Shown here: positions 26,901 to 35,358 of the stretch, one piece after another
How positions within the stretch are numbered: the stretch's first letter is position 1
How the letters are laid out: every line of letters starts with the position of its first letter
Source of the DNA: JBEEOW01 sp041191405
Lineage (GTDB): Bacteria > Bacteroidota > Bacteroidia > Cytophagales > UBA9547
Assembly (NCBI GenBank): GCA_041191405.1
Contig: JBEEOW010000010.1
Coordinates: forward strand, 57,921-121,920
Length of the DNA: 64,000 nucleotides
Reading direction: 5' to 3'
The notes under the pieces: model-generated
What the model was told of the DNA's origin: nothing
Databases searched by the model: none
Seen by the model: the letters and a program-made list of their open reading frames with translations, nothing else
Position numbers and translations under genes: made by a program

Positions 26901-28183
26901 CAATTCCTGTGAATATCAATTTTGTAGGTAATGCTCCATTCTTTTTATATTATCAAAATGGGACTCAAAGAGATACAATTAAAAATATTAACGTTAATAA
27001 TTTAAATTTTAAAATTTCTAGAATAGGAACATTATCTGTTTCAGCTTTTGATAAAGATAGTATTCCTATGATTGGAGTTGGAAATAATGTTTTAGTTGCA
27101 TTAGATACTGCAAAAACTACCATTTCGACTACAGCACCAAATTGTCAAGTATCTACTGGCAAAGTTTACCTAAATACAACCGGAGGAAATTGGCCATTAC
27201 AATTAAAAATTGGAACAATGTCGGCAATTACACTAAAAGGTAATGATACATTGAACTTTGATTCAGGAACTTACACTGGAACTATTACTGACAAAAGTGG
27301 ATATATATCAAATATAAACTTTACTGTTGATACAGCAGTAGTAAGTAAAGCCATTATAAGCCATATTAATGGAAATTCAAACTACACAAATAATCCTAGT
27401 AGCACCAATCCTCTTCCAATATTAACTACGAACAGTATTGTAAATGCCACAAAATATGAATGGTTATATAATAACGATGGTATTGACTCCTTAAATGGAA
27501 CCAACCCTACTTCCAAAACGCTGTATATTGCACCTAGATATTCAGGAATTGTTAAATTTGTGGTAAAAGCATTTAATAATAATTGTTTAATTGCTCAATC
27601 TGATTCATTTACATTAACAATAAATCCTGCGGCAAAACTTAAAAGTAATTTAAAAAACCAATTGTCTGTTGACTTAATTGGAACCAATCCGTTCAGGGTA
27701 AACTATTCAATAGGGTCAATTTCAAAGGATACAATTATACAGGATAGTATTTTTGTTTACGAAGTTAAACCAAATGAAACTATCAAAATTAACAGCGTCA
27801 GAGATTTTTATGGCAATACAACACTTTCAAATATTGAATATACTGGAGAAATATTAAAACTGATTAAACTATCATTTTATCAAGCATTTTCTCCTAATAA
27901 TGACCCATTACAACTCAACGAAGTATTCCATATCGATAATTACATCGATCCCAAATCAAGCGAGTATATAAATGGAGAAGGTAAACTAACAGTATATGAT
28001 CGAAATGGATTTGAAGTGTATAATGTATTTCCTTATAAAAATGATTGGAATGGAAAGGATTCCAAAGGAAATGACTTACCAGATGGAATTTATTATTTTG
28101 TAGTTATTAGAAAAGCGTATGATTATGAACTAAAAAAATATGTAGATGATACTTACGGGAACTTTGTAGAAATACGAAGGTAA
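20933..28183 (+). CDS. Giant secreted adhesin-like protein with FG-GAP/VCBS, Ig/PKD-like repeats and type B T9SS sorting domain
   Basis: The product has 2416 residues, with a signal peptide (KKIILLGFTLIISSLGYGQ). Residues about 30-345 carry six FG-GAP/VCBS-type repeats with calcium-binding DxDxDG-like loops (DFNNDGRLDLA, DFDLNGNIDIA, DFDQDGGLDFA, DINKDGIIDLV, DYNNDGIQDIA). From about 375 to 1800 there are over a dozen Ig/PKD-like modules of the form C-x-G...T-A-x-G-A...Y-x-W...T-Y-x-V-x-x-T-D-x-N-G-C. Two PKD modules carry WDFG (near 1224 and 1833). Residues 2320-2416 are the gliding-associated C-terminal domain (FSPNND, LTVYDRNGFEVYN, WNGKDSKGNDLPDGIYYFVV). That tail directs export through the T9SS and, for type B, surface attachment. 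Ligand unknown; adhesion or polymer binding is inferred. Confidence 0.93.
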   Translation: MSFKKIILLGFTLIISSLGYGQVCLSNFGLSTGKVTATDVTNGLFNTDANIDIATANGTNNTVSVFFSNGDGSFSLPLTLTPDINFVRPVAITSGDFNNDGRLDLATANNGSGNVTLFISNGKGGFLTPVHIAVDKALTDIVAGDFDLNGNIDIAVTSAGGNAPLYLLLNKGGASFTVNAFGGGGSLARALTTNDFDQDGGLDFAITTDIGVDIFLSSTSFSKPFSLSVSGAFLGIDSKDINKDGIIDLVAANNSKNNVSVILGNAKTIGTFEKEITFNSGTNPVAIKIDDYNNDGIQDIANTSTNQINILQGNGNGGFSNPLSFNASGAKALTTINLDAKAPIDLIYTAPTLTNDVVLVTNSANTTQLSLTASATNVCPGTTVTLTAGSQYSSFLWFDGTNKSPMTVVPSITTNYHVVGTTSIALGNTTMYCKDIANITVTVKAVPTATMSGSTSICAGNTASIPVTLTGTSPWTINYYQGTTLKTISGITTNPYLGITSGPTGVQYSLQSVSDASGCTGTVSGTATITQTPSPFATISYASPFCKNATNPTPSLGNGANLGTFTSSSTLLKVDINKGIVDLANSSPGTYIVTNTVTGTCGNVSDTARVVISPLPNAAFSYSQSAYCSNSTITPTSSYTGSGASYTSSPSGLTIDAFKGTISISSSTPGTYTVTNTVTGCGVGSATTSVTITKLPNASFSYTGNPFCKNASNPIPTLGANAKLETVTTVYSGLFVDKTTGVIDLKSSTPGNNYMVTNTIAASGGCSQVTAYATVSIIDAPTAIFTSGATSICTGKSATLNLAFTGTPGYTYTFTDGSSYVANTNTASIAVTPSSTTTYTLSSISDKYCTTNLSGSVQVTVNPYPVVSFNPINRICLGSQAITLSATPSGGFFTGTNTNGSIFNPIIKGTHLVNYNYSALGCTTTVSKNIIVDTLPKVNLNASTNNICLGSNVTLTASGANTYTWSDGLPNSVTNTVTPKVSTNYTVTGVDVNGCSNTSTAKITVYDLPIIKANATNNPICEGDNISLFGSSISTSGFSYIWNNGVFNNKAFIPSIGQTKYKVQATDLNGCTGIDSITIVVNPKPIINVSPITSSICSSSNTNISISSSTPSVFNWTTTGSDLNIIGNFPGSSGSTSPALNYNIVQKLRIPTTVSLIAKYNITATSIAGCTSNTTNAFINIDSCSVKADFVENKKIVCIDNPVVNFSNVSITGVNSSYLWDFGPNAIPQTSTLATPPAVKFTTTGSQTIKLTVTDLTLKITNIKNSTVFVAPQPTIDAPNQSFCAGSNGVLLKASGANIYSSFANTIVKPTIDTTYQLIGTDLNGCKDTVAVQIFVNPVPNLKLIATPNVVCKGSTTQVSAVNQLSGILTNYAWNKNVLPNKSFDPIQTQYFTVTATDANGCTKKDSILVTVNPIPLVKASVSNTVACAGDSIKFTGIVTNLANISYAWDNGVINNKNFAVTTTKKYTVTATETTTLCANTDTISVKVNELPNIILKNDTICEGANINLSASGAVFYQWFNGNTLLTNLVVNPSITTNYKVVGTDANGCSITKFKTVVVNQKPTITISNKNVTVCTGESAVLNAVSNATSIIWNDVNVTNNVTFKPTVSKQYIVTGSLLNCTKNDTVNLTVNPKPIINISASSTEVCEGEAILLNANGTAKATYSWNNGVSNNTFFTPLISGKYIATATFNGCSSLDSIDITVNKLPKLTISNNNTLCNGSATNIIVQTDITSKIKWVVTMTNVSGGQSDSIEILANTPGYINQILRNSSKAGKATYNITAYNKSCIGNTSQAIITVDTCNAKADFISNKTSICSLDSSVFYQDNSQGATTWNWDFGNGAIPQTSTSKNPQGIKYSTSGNKTISLIVTGLDGSSDTISKNLDVNLVETPIIQSINNDFNQDSLSFIANISNPTNGNTYNWIVNPSNSLSINNVTNKPTFTFKAGLSGKSFLRVISVNSQGCISDTSTSITIIRKGKFTISTPSAVYFNDSIPVNINFVGNAPFFLYYQNGTQRDTIKNINVNNLNFKISRIGTLSVSAFDKDSIPMIGVGNNVLVALDTAKTTISTTAPNCQVSTGKVYLNTTGGNWPLQLKIGTMSAITLKGNDTLNFDSGTYTGTITDKSGYISNINFTVDTAVVSKAIISHINGNSNYTNNPSSTNPLPILTTNSIVNATKYEWLYNNDGIDSLNGTNPTSKTLYIAPRYSGIVKFVVKAFNNNCLIAQSDSFTLTINPAAKLKSNLKNQLSVDLIGTNPFRVNYSIGSISKDTIIQDSIFVYEVKPNETIKINSVRDFYGNTTLSNIEYTGEILKLIKLSFYQAFSPNNDPLQLNEVFHIDNYIDPKSSEYINGEGKLTVYDRNGFEVYNVFPYKNDWNGKDSKGNDLPDGIYYFVVIRKAYDYELKKYVDDTYGNFVEIRR

Positions 28184-28207
28184 GTGTTTCTAAAATACAT
28201 AGTTAAA

Positions 28208-28246
28208 AAGAAACCAGATACTGATAGTAGCTGGTTTCTTTTTTTT
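28208..28246. terminator. Terminator after the giant adhesin gene
   Basis: AAGAAACCAG (28208-28217) pairs with CTGGTTTCTT (28231-28240), followed by an eight-T run. It also lies at the end of the converging lipoprotein gene and could serve both. Confidence 0.88.
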
Positions 28247-28610
28247 AAGGCATTGTTAATTCTTGTGCTTGCACCCCATCAGCTGATGAACGAATAAGTA
28301 CTGTTCTTACCTTATCGTCTTGTTCTATTAATTTTAGTTCAGCCATATTTTCTTCTTGCCAAACTAATTTAACAGAATTTGTATCTATTTCAGAAGTATG
28401 AAATTCAGTTTTTAAAGTTCCTGATTTACCACCTGATGAAATAACTATTTCTAACATCCATGGGTCTAATGCATTGGCTTTATCACCTTTTAATTCAACT
28501 TTTGTTAATTTATCTGGCGATTCAAATTGAAGATTTTGTTTCTTACTTCCGCATGATTGCAATATTGATACAACAAGTATTGCTGTGATATATAAAATGC
28601 CTTTTTTCAT
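28245..28610 (-). CDS. Small lipoprotein of unknown function
   Basis: The product has 121 residues from the ATG at 28610. The lipobox is SILQSC with the lipidated cysteine at position 20, two Met codons upstream being ignored. The mature part (FESPDKLTKVELKGD, LEIVISSGGKSGTLKTEFHTSEIDTNSVKLVWQEENMAELKLIEQDD) looks like a small beta-rich domain. Cys then Gly-Ser-Lys-Lys after the lipid site is typical of Bacteroidota lipoproteins. No known family was recognised. The SNF2 gene upstream is on the same strand, 94 bp away. Confidence 0.75.
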   Translation of the reverse strand: MKKGILYITAILVVSILQSCGSKKQNLQFESPDKLTKVELKGDKANALDPWMLEIVISSGGKSGTLKTEFHTSEIDTNSVKLVWQEENMAELKLIEQDDKVRTVLIRSSADGVQAQELTMP

Positions 28611-28703
28611 AAACAAGTTAATTTTGTGTCACAATATAATTAAATATATAAACTATTTAATATTAAATTGAAACAAATTAATAAACTTTGATTTGAGATG
28701 AGT

Positions 28704-31634
28704 TTACTCAAATATCGCAGCTATATCATTTCTAGTAAGTGATTTAACAAAGTTTTCCTCAATGGTTATTAAATCTTGACTTAGTTTTAATTTTGATTGT
28801 TGTAAGGCTAATATTTTTTCTTCTACAGTATTTGAACTGATAAACTTATAAATAAATACTGTACGTTTTTGCCCTATACGATGTGCTCGGTCAATGGCTT
28901 GTGCTTCTGCTGCTGGGTTCCACCATGGGTCAAGTACAAAAACTGTATCGGCTGCGGTTAAGTTAAGTCCCACACCACCAGCTTTTAATGATATCAAGAA
29001 AATAGGAATTGCTTCGTTTTTCTGAAAATTATTTACTTGTTCTTCACGGTCTTTGGTACTGCCATCAAGGTAACAATATTTGATATGTTGCATTTGTAAA
29101 TAATCTTTTACTATTGCCAAATGTTTTACAAAAGAGCTAAAAATCAGTATTTTACTACCATTATTTACCGCATTTTGTATCATTTCAATTACCTCTTCAA
29201 GTTTACCCGAATTACCTTGATAGGTATCATCGCACATACGAGGGTGATTTGCAATTTGACGCAATTTTGTTAAACCTCTCAAAATTAGCATCTGCGATTT
29301 ATTGACGCTTGTTTGGTCAATTACATCCAAAATCTCATTTCTAATTGCCGACTTTTCCTTTTCGTAAATACTACTTTGTTCCTCTGTCATATCACAAATA
29401 CGGATATTCTCAACCTTAGCTGGAAGCTCGGTTGCTACCTGTGATTTGTGTCGGCGAAGTACAAATGGCTTTATTAAAGCATGTAGTTTTTTCATTTTTT
29501 CAACTGATTGTTGCTTTTCAATTGGCACTTGAAAAAACTCTCTAAAAAATGCTTGTGTACCTAATAAACCAGGGTTTACAAATGAAAGTTGCGACCACAA
29601 ATCCATGGTACTGTTTTCAATTGGTGTACCTGAAAGGACTAATTTATTTCGAGCATGAAGCCTAACCACTTCCTTAGCAATTTGCGATGACGGATTTTTA
29701 ATTGCCTGAGATTCATCAAGTATTAAATAATTGAAATGATATTTTTCAAGAATATCCATATCAATACGAGCTGTGCCATAAGAGGTTAATACAATATCAT
29801 ATTGCGCAAATAAATCAGCACGTTTTACCCTATTAATTCCCGAATATACCAATACTCTCAGTTCTGGTGCAAACTTCTTAGCTTCTGTACGCCAGTTGTA
29901 TAGCAAAGAAGTTGGCATAATTAATAATGATGCTCCTTGGTTGCCAGTTTCCTTTTCGTATTGAAGTACAGCCAAGGTTTGAATGGTTTTACCCAAACCC
30001 ATATCATCGGCCAAGCATCCACCAAAATTAAAATGCTTTAAAAATAACATCCAATTGTAACCAGCTTTTTGATATGGTCGCAATTGCCCTTTAAAATTTA
30101 CTGGTAAAGGATAATCTTCAATATCCTCAAAATGATGAAGTTGCTTTAACTTATTGTTCATTGTAACTTGCGCCAAGTTTCCATTTTGAAGTTCTTGTAC
30201 AAGTGCAATGTGGTGTTTCTTTAAGGTTTCTTCGTCAGAATCCATAAAGGCAAAAAGTGAACTATATTTTGTAAACCATTCCTCTGGGATTACTGCAATT
30301 TCACCATTTGGTAATTCAAATTCTTTCTTTTTTTGAACAATGTATCTTCGAATTCTGCTGAATGGAATGGCATAATCTCCAAATTTAACAATCGCTTTTA
30401 CATCAAACCAATCGTGGTTTTCTTTGATATCCAGACTAATACTACTAACACCAATAAAATATCTTTTACCGTGTAAAATATTTTGTTTAATCTCGAAGTT
30501 ATCTTCAAGTAAGGAAACTGTATTATCCGAAATCCATTGAAACGCCTCCGTTTTGGGCAAAGTACATTTAGCATTGCGAAGTTTTAATCCTAATTGGTCA
30601 AGCAACAGAATACATTCTTTTTCCCATTGCATTTTGCGTTTTACTTTATGAAAAATGTAACTGTCCTCAGTTTTTTCCATTTCAACAGTTGCAGGTACAG
30701 CATTGGATGCACTGAAGTTATATTTTCCGTAATCAAAACTTAATTCAAAAATTATTTTGTCATCAATTTCGGTAACGGTATTGGTATCTTCTCCACCAAA
30801 CAAACTCATCACTGGTTGTTGAACAGTTTGTAACTCACTGATAGTGATAATAGGTTTTGCTTGAAGATGATCGGTTTTTATTTCAAAACCTTTGGCATAT
30901 ACATCAAATGATGCAATAAGTTGAGTTACAAATTTTTGATAATAGGTTTCCTCTACTTTGCGTGGAATATCAATAAAATTTTTGTTTAAAAATGGTTTTA
31001 ACTTTTTGCCATCAACCTCTTTTTCAAAGCTATACAATTTACCTTCGAGTAATAAACGTGCGGGTTTATTATTGATAATGATAGCATTTTTGTATTGAAA
31101 CTTAATTAATTCTCCTTGGAATTTAATGGTTGGGAAATAATGTGTGTTGTCTTCATTTCGTCTGAAATGAAAAAGAACAGTACATTTATCCTTCATAATG
31201 GTGATTTTTCTATGGGTTGGTTCACCATCTGAGCCCATTTCAAAAAGCATCTTGTCGTCAATCATTGCAATGATTGCGTTCTTTTTAGCTTCAACATAAC
31301 TTTCAAGTTGTTCTTGTAAAAGTTTGTCGCCTTTGGTTTTATCAAAAACCTTTAAAAAGAAATCGCCAACAGTAATTTTTTTACCACTTGGGTTATGTTT
31401 TTTAACAATAGTATCTTGCCTTAAATCGTCCATTAAAGCAATCAGTTTAAAATCAGTTTCATCCAAACCTTCTTTAAAATCATCGGCATTTTCAACAGAA
31501 ATATGCTGATGCTTGAAAGTAAGTTTGCCTCTACCGTCAACCTGAACCACATAAGCCTCAAATAAATAACCTAAAAACTCGTGGTTATAAAGTGAGTAAA
31601 TAATTTGAAACGGTTGCGTAGTAGATACATTCAT
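28704..31634 (-). CDS. SNF2/Swi2-family DEAD/DEAH helicase
   Basis: The protein has 976 residues from the ATG at 31634; a reading from 31667 adds 11 unlikely residues. The N-terminal ~480 residues are the poorly conserved part seen in bacterial SNF2 proteins. The motor follows: LADDMGLGKTIQTLAVLQ (Walker A), LLIMPTSLLYNW, YLILDESQAIKNP (motif II is DESQ rather than DEAH, usual in this subfamily), LVLSGTPIENS, then the C-terminal lobe with IFSSFVKHLAIV, YLDGSTKDREEQV, LISLKAGGVGLNLTAAD and RAHRIGQKRTVFIYKFI. Bacterial SNF2 ATPases move along double-stranded DNA, often with RNA polymerase or in defence systems. No defence partners are adjacent. Confidence 0.9.
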   Translation of the reverse strand: MNVSTTQPFQIIYSLYNHEFLGYLFEAYVVQVDGRGKLTFKHQHISVENADDFKEGLDETDFKLIALMDDLRQDTIVKKHNPSGKKITVGDFFLKVFDKTKGDKLLQEQLESYVEAKKNAIIAMIDDKMLFEMGSDGEPTHRKITIMKDKCTVLFHFRRNEDNTHYFPTIKFQGELIKFQYKNAIIINNKPARLLLEGKLYSFEKEVDGKKLKPFLNKNFIDIPRKVEETYYQKFVTQLIASFDVYAKGFEIKTDHLQAKPIITISELQTVQQPVMSLFGGEDTNTVTEIDDKIIFELSFDYGKYNFSASNAVPATVEMEKTEDSYIFHKVKRKMQWEKECILLLDQLGLKLRNAKCTLPKTEAFQWISDNTVSLLEDNFEIKQNILHGKRYFIGVSSISLDIKENHDWFDVKAIVKFGDYAIPFSRIRRYIVQKKKEFELPNGEIAVIPEEWFTKYSSLFAFMDSDEETLKKHHIALVQELQNGNLAQVTMNNKLKQLHHFEDIEDYPLPVNFKGQLRPYQKAGYNWMLFLKHFNFGGCLADDMGLGKTIQTLAVLQYEKETGNQGASLLIMPTSLLYNWRTEAKKFAPELRVLVYSGINRVKRADLFAQYDIVLTSYGTARIDMDILEKYHFNYLILDESQAIKNPSSQIAKEVVRLHARNKLVLSGTPIENSTMDLWSQLSFVNPGLLGTQAFFREFFQVPIEKQQSVEKMKKLHALIKPFVLRRHKSQVATELPAKVENIRICDMTEEQSSIYEKEKSAIRNEILDVIDQTSVNKSQMLILRGLTKLRQIANHPRMCDDTYQGNSGKLEEVIEMIQNAVNNGSKILIFSSFVKHLAIVKDYLQMQHIKYCYLDGSTKDREEQVNNFQKNEAIPIFLISLKAGGVGLNLTAADTVFVLDPWWNPAAEAQAIDRAHRIGQKRTVFIYKFISSNTVEEKILALQQSKLKLSQDLITIEENFVKSLTRNDIAAIFE

Positions 31635-31862
31635 GTTAATTGACAAACTATAATTTACAATTTTCAAAAAGGGTTTAAATCTAATCTAAAAAATTCATTT
31701 TTTAGGTGTTTTGATGAGGTTATTTTTTGAAATGTAAAAATGGGAAACTGAATAATTAATCTTATTGAAAACAATGCAACATTTATCCTAAATTACGTTC
31801 AAATTTTTCCTATAATTTTTGAAATGAAAGTTTTATATTTGAATAATATAAGCAATTTTGAA

Positions 31863-33387
31863 ATGAGAAAATACCCAATAGGCATTCAAGATTTTAGAGA
31901 AATTATTTCTGAAAATTAATATTTATATTGATAAAACTGAAATTATTAATCAATTAATGACTAGTGGTAAATACTATTTTTTATCACGTCCACGTAGGTT
32001 TGGAAAATCGCTTTTATTATCGACATTAAAAGAAATTTATAGCGGAAGCAAAGAATTATTTGCAGGTTTTTGGATTGAAAACAATTGGGATTGGACAAAA
32101 AAACACCCAGTAATTCATGTGAAATTTGCTTCAATGAGTTATGAGACTAAAGGTTTATCAACAGCTTTGTATAATCAATTACAGGCAATTGGTAAAGATT
32201 TAAAAATTGAACTTCTTAACACAGATTTGAAAGATGCTTTTCAAGAATTAATTCACAAAACAGTTGAATTATATGGCAAAAAAGTAGTAATCCTAGTTGA
32301 TGAATACGACAAACCAGTAATTGATTACCTTGATAATCTTGAGGTTGCATACCAAAACAGAGCTATTTTAAAACAATTTTATTCTGTTTTAAAAGATAAT
32401 GACCAAAATGTTGAATTTTTATTAATTACAGGTGTTGGCAAATTTACCAAAGTAAGTATTTTTTCTGATTTGAATAATTTAAGAGATATCACCATTGATA
32501 CACAATATTCAACTTTAGTTGGTATTACTCAAAATGAATTAGACAATACATTTGCGGAAGAAATTGAAAAATATAGTTCAGAATATGAAGATATTAAAGC
32601 TGAATTAAAGCGTTTTTATAATGGCTATTCATGGGGTGGAAAAGAAACCGTTTATAATCCGTTTTCGTTACTGAGTTTTATGCAAACTGGTGAATTTAAA
32701 ATTTATTGGTTTCAAACGGGTACGCCAACATTTTTGATTGATGAAGTGAAAAGAAGAGATCAGTTTAATTTTGAAGAAGTAGAAGCTGATTTAGATGGTT
32801 TGTCAGATTTGAATTTTGAAAACTTAAATTCTTCAGCACTTTTATTTCAAACTGGTTATCTTACTATAACTGATTATGACAAAGAAACTGGAATTTATAC
32901 TCTTAAATATCCAAACAAAGAGGTAAAAGATAGCTTAAACCGTTATTTATTAGTTGCTTATAGATATGTTGAACAAGGTACATCAACTCCTTTAGTAGTA
33001 AAATTATTAAAAGCTTTTAGAGCAAATGAAATCAATGAGGTTGTTTCAGTTATAAATACCGCATTCTCAACTATTCCTTATGATTTGTGGCGTAATGCAA
33101 CTGAGCTACATTACCATGCTTTAACCCACCTAACTTTCACATTACTAGGCTCATTTATTGAAAGTGAAGTACATTCAGCAAATGGCAGATGTGATATGAT
33201 TGTTAAAACAAAAACTCATATTTACGCACTTGAATTTAAACTTGACGAAAGTGCTGAAGTCGCACTAAATCAAATTCAAGAAAAAGGATATTTAACTCCT
33301 TTTGCCTTAGATGAAAGAATAAAAGTAGCAATAGGTATTTCATTTTCAAGTGAAAAGAAAGCTATTGCAGCGTATTTAGTGAGATAA
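31863..33387 (+). pseudogene. AAA ATPase / PD-(D/E)XK nuclease-like protein, frameshifted near the N-terminus
   Basis: The family usually begins MxKYPIGIQDFREI...YxDKTxxI. Here an ATG at 31863 encodes MRKYPIGIQDFREIISEN, then a stop at 31917. Skipping one T at 31916-31917 restores NIYIDKTEIINQLMTSGKYYFLSRPRRFGKSLLLSTL. The body is then open for 476 residues from the internal ATG at 31957. It shows a P-loop-like RPRRFGKS, Walker B VVILVDEYDKPVIDY, and a C-terminal nuclease core GRCDMIVKTKTHIYALEFKL (Asp and E-x-K). These genes (AAA-ATPase-like plus DUF1703) occur in many copies in Bacteroidota and their function is unknown. Either a recent single-base insertion inactivated it, translation restarts at 31957, or the base is a sequencing error. 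Confidence 0.85.
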
Positions 33388-33395
33388 ATTATTAA

Positions 33396-33995
33396 CTACT
33401 TTTTCCACTCTAAAGTATTTACTAAATGTAAAACATCATTTTTAAGAAACTCAATTACAGGAGCTAACGAATCATTTTGAGTTGATGTTGGTAAATACAC
33501 AGCACCTCTTAAAAAATGTTTTGAGGAATCGGTAAAGTAAAACTGAAAAGGACTAGGTATTTCACCATCAATATTAAACAAATAAGCTAACTTTTCATCT
33601 TTGCTTCTCATATATGGCGTTTGAGAAATAGAATAAGCCTTAATTTGGTGTTTAGCTGTAAGTTTGTGAGCAATATTTGTTAGTTCTGATAACTTATTTT
33701 TAGGGTCATTTAAATCTTTATAAGTTATTTCAATTGCTGAATTAAATGCTGGATAATAAATATGTATCCAATGTGCTTCTACTAAACCATTGGTATCATT
33801 TAGTACCTTAGCATATTTCGAAAATTCAAACTTATATGGATGATTTTCAGTCATATTTTGGTATTCAGCTTTAGGAAGATCAATTCTATTATACCCTTTA
33901 GGCTTAGGTACATAATCTTCTTCAGTTTTAATACATGCACAAAATAATGTGACTGAAACTAATACCAATATTACACTATAAACCAGTTTTTTCAT
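33396..33995 (-). CDS. gldD: Gliding motility lipoprotein GldD
   Basis: The product has 199 residues, with a lipoprotein signal reaching Cys21 (TLFCAC). The mature part carries GldD features: YVPKPKGYNRIDLPKAEYQ, HPYKFEFSKYA, HWIHIYYPAFNSAIEITYK, SISQTPYMRSK, FNIDGEIPSPFQFYFTDSSKHFLRGAVYL. GldD is an inner-leaflet-facing periplasmic lipoprotein required for gliding and T9SS function, with unclear biochemistry. Its start overlaps the end of gldE by 20 bp, indicating translational coupling. The mutY-ssb-gldE-gldD order is a known conserved block in Bacteroidota. Confidence 0.93.
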   Translation of the reverse strand: MKKLVYSVILVLVSVTLFCACIKTEEDYVPKPKGYNRIDLPKAEYQNMTENHPYKFEFSKYAKVLNDTNGLVEAHWIHIYYPAFNSAIEITYKDLNDPKNKLSELTNIAHKLTAKHQIKAYSISQTPYMRSKDEKLAYLFNIDGEIPSPFQFYFTDSSKHFLRGAVYLPTSTQNDSLAPVIEFLKNDVLHLVNTLEWKK

Positions 33996-35340
33996 CTAAT
34001 ACTTGATTATTTGTTAGCTTGTGCTCTACTTTAATTTTCTTAATTTTTCTTTTATCAGCAGAAGTAATTTCAAATACAAAATTTTGATAAATAATTGTTT
34101 GTGAAACATTTGGCATACCTTGATTTAACTCCAATATTAAACCAGCTAATGATTCAGAATCACCTTTAACTTCCTCAAATATACTTTCTTCAATATCTAA
34201 CTCTTTACAAAAATCATTAAGAGATATTTTACCTTCAAAAATATAGGTATTTTCATTTATTTGTTCGTACGGTCTGCTCTGTTCATCGTCAAACTCATCA
34301 TTTATTTCCCCTACAATCTCTTCTAAAACATCTTCTAATGTAACCAATCCTGAAGTTCCCCCATATTCATCTGCAACTATAGCAATATGAACACGCATTT
34401 CCTGAAAGTCTTTCAATAAAACATCAATTTTCTTATTTTCAGGAATAAAAAATACTTCTTTCTTTATTAAAGTAAGCCAATCAAAATCTTCTAAATGTAT
34501 ATAAGGTAATACATCTTTTGCATGCAAAATCCCTTCAATTTTATCTAAAGTATCTTTATAAATCGGAATTCGAGAATATTCCGATTTGCTTATCATCTTA
34601 ATTAAATCCGAAAATTTTGTATCTATTTCTATACCAGAAATATCTGGTCTTACTGTCATTATTTGTTTTGCTGAAATGGTACCAAACTTTACAATACCTT
34701 TCAAAATCCCTTTTTCTTCCTCTGATGATTCTTCTTGATTAGTAGTAATTTCAATAGCTTTATTCATTTCATCAACTGAAAGTGTGTAGTTTTTTCGTTG
34801 AAATCGTTTTTCAACTACATGGCTAATTGTAAGTAAACCTGATGAAAATGGTTTTAAGTATTTTACAGCAAATGCAATTATCCCTACCGTATTTCTTGCA
34901 ACTTCCAAACTTCTTACGTTCGAATATACCTTAGGTGTAACCTCGCCAACAAATACAATTAAAAATGTTTCAATACAAACTAAGACAGCTTTAATTTTCC
35001 AATCTATCTCTTTGCCAAATACTTGCCAAGTTAAATAAGTTGAAAATGTAACAAATGCCACATTAAATAAATTGTTTAACAATAAAATAGTAGCAAGTAA
35101 TCTTTGCGGATTTTCAAGTAACTGAAATATTTTAACATCTGCTTCAACAGAACTTGTTTTACATTTCATTCTGTCTGAATGAGATAAGGAGAAAAATGCA
35201 ACTTCAGCACCTGATACCAATGCTGACAATAATATTAAAATGATAAGCACCAAGCCCCCAACTACATAAAATGTAGTATTGGGCGTGGCACTTAATAATA
35301 ATTTTTGAAATAATAAGGTATTAATACTACTGGGTTCCAA
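33976..35340 (-). CDS. gldE: Gliding motility-associated protein GldE (CNNM/CorC-type membrane protein)
   Basis: The product has 454 residues. It has an N-terminal CNNM/DUF21 membrane domain (about residues 22-200, ISALVSGAEVAFFSLS early), then a pair of CBS motifs (VRPDISGIEIDTKFSDLIKMISKSEYSRIPIYKDTLDKIEGILHAKDVL and HIAIVADEYGGTSGLVTLEDVLEEIVGEI), and a CorC/HlyC C-terminal domain. The architecture matches Mg2+/Co2+ transporter-like proteins; GldE is the T9SS-linked version and is encoded next to GldD. The gene is fourth from the promoter side after mutY and ssb, and its stop overlaps gldD. Confidence 0.93.
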   Translation of the reverse strand: MEPSSINTLLFQKLLLSATPNTTFYVVGGLVLIILILLSALVSGAEVAFFSLSHSDRMKCKTSSVEADVKIFQLLENPQRLLATILLLNNLFNVAFVTFSTYLTWQVFGKEIDWKIKAVLVCIETFLIVFVGEVTPKVYSNVRSLEVARNTVGIIAFAVKYLKPFSSGLLTISHVVEKRFQRKNYTLSVDEMNKAIEITTNQEESSEEEKGILKGIVKFGTISAKQIMTVRPDISGIEIDTKFSDLIKMISKSEYSRIPIYKDTLDKIEGILHAKDVLPYIHLEDFDWLTLIKKEVFFIPENKKIDVLLKDFQEMRVHIAIVADEYGGTSGLVTLEDVLEEIVGEINDEFDDEQSRPYEQINENTYIFEGKISLNDFCKELDIEESIFEEVKGDSESLAGLILELNQGMPNVSQTIIYQNFVFEITSADKRKIKKIKVEHKLTNNQVLDEKTGL

Positions 35341-35358
35341 TGTTTAATTTATTAAGTT

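Noticed and set aside
28704..33387. SNF2 helicase plus nuclease-like gene as a defence island
   Set aside because: The two are convergent, the nuclease gene is frameshifted, and no methylase, recombinase or other defence gene is nearby; the SNF2 protein is of the general bacterial type.
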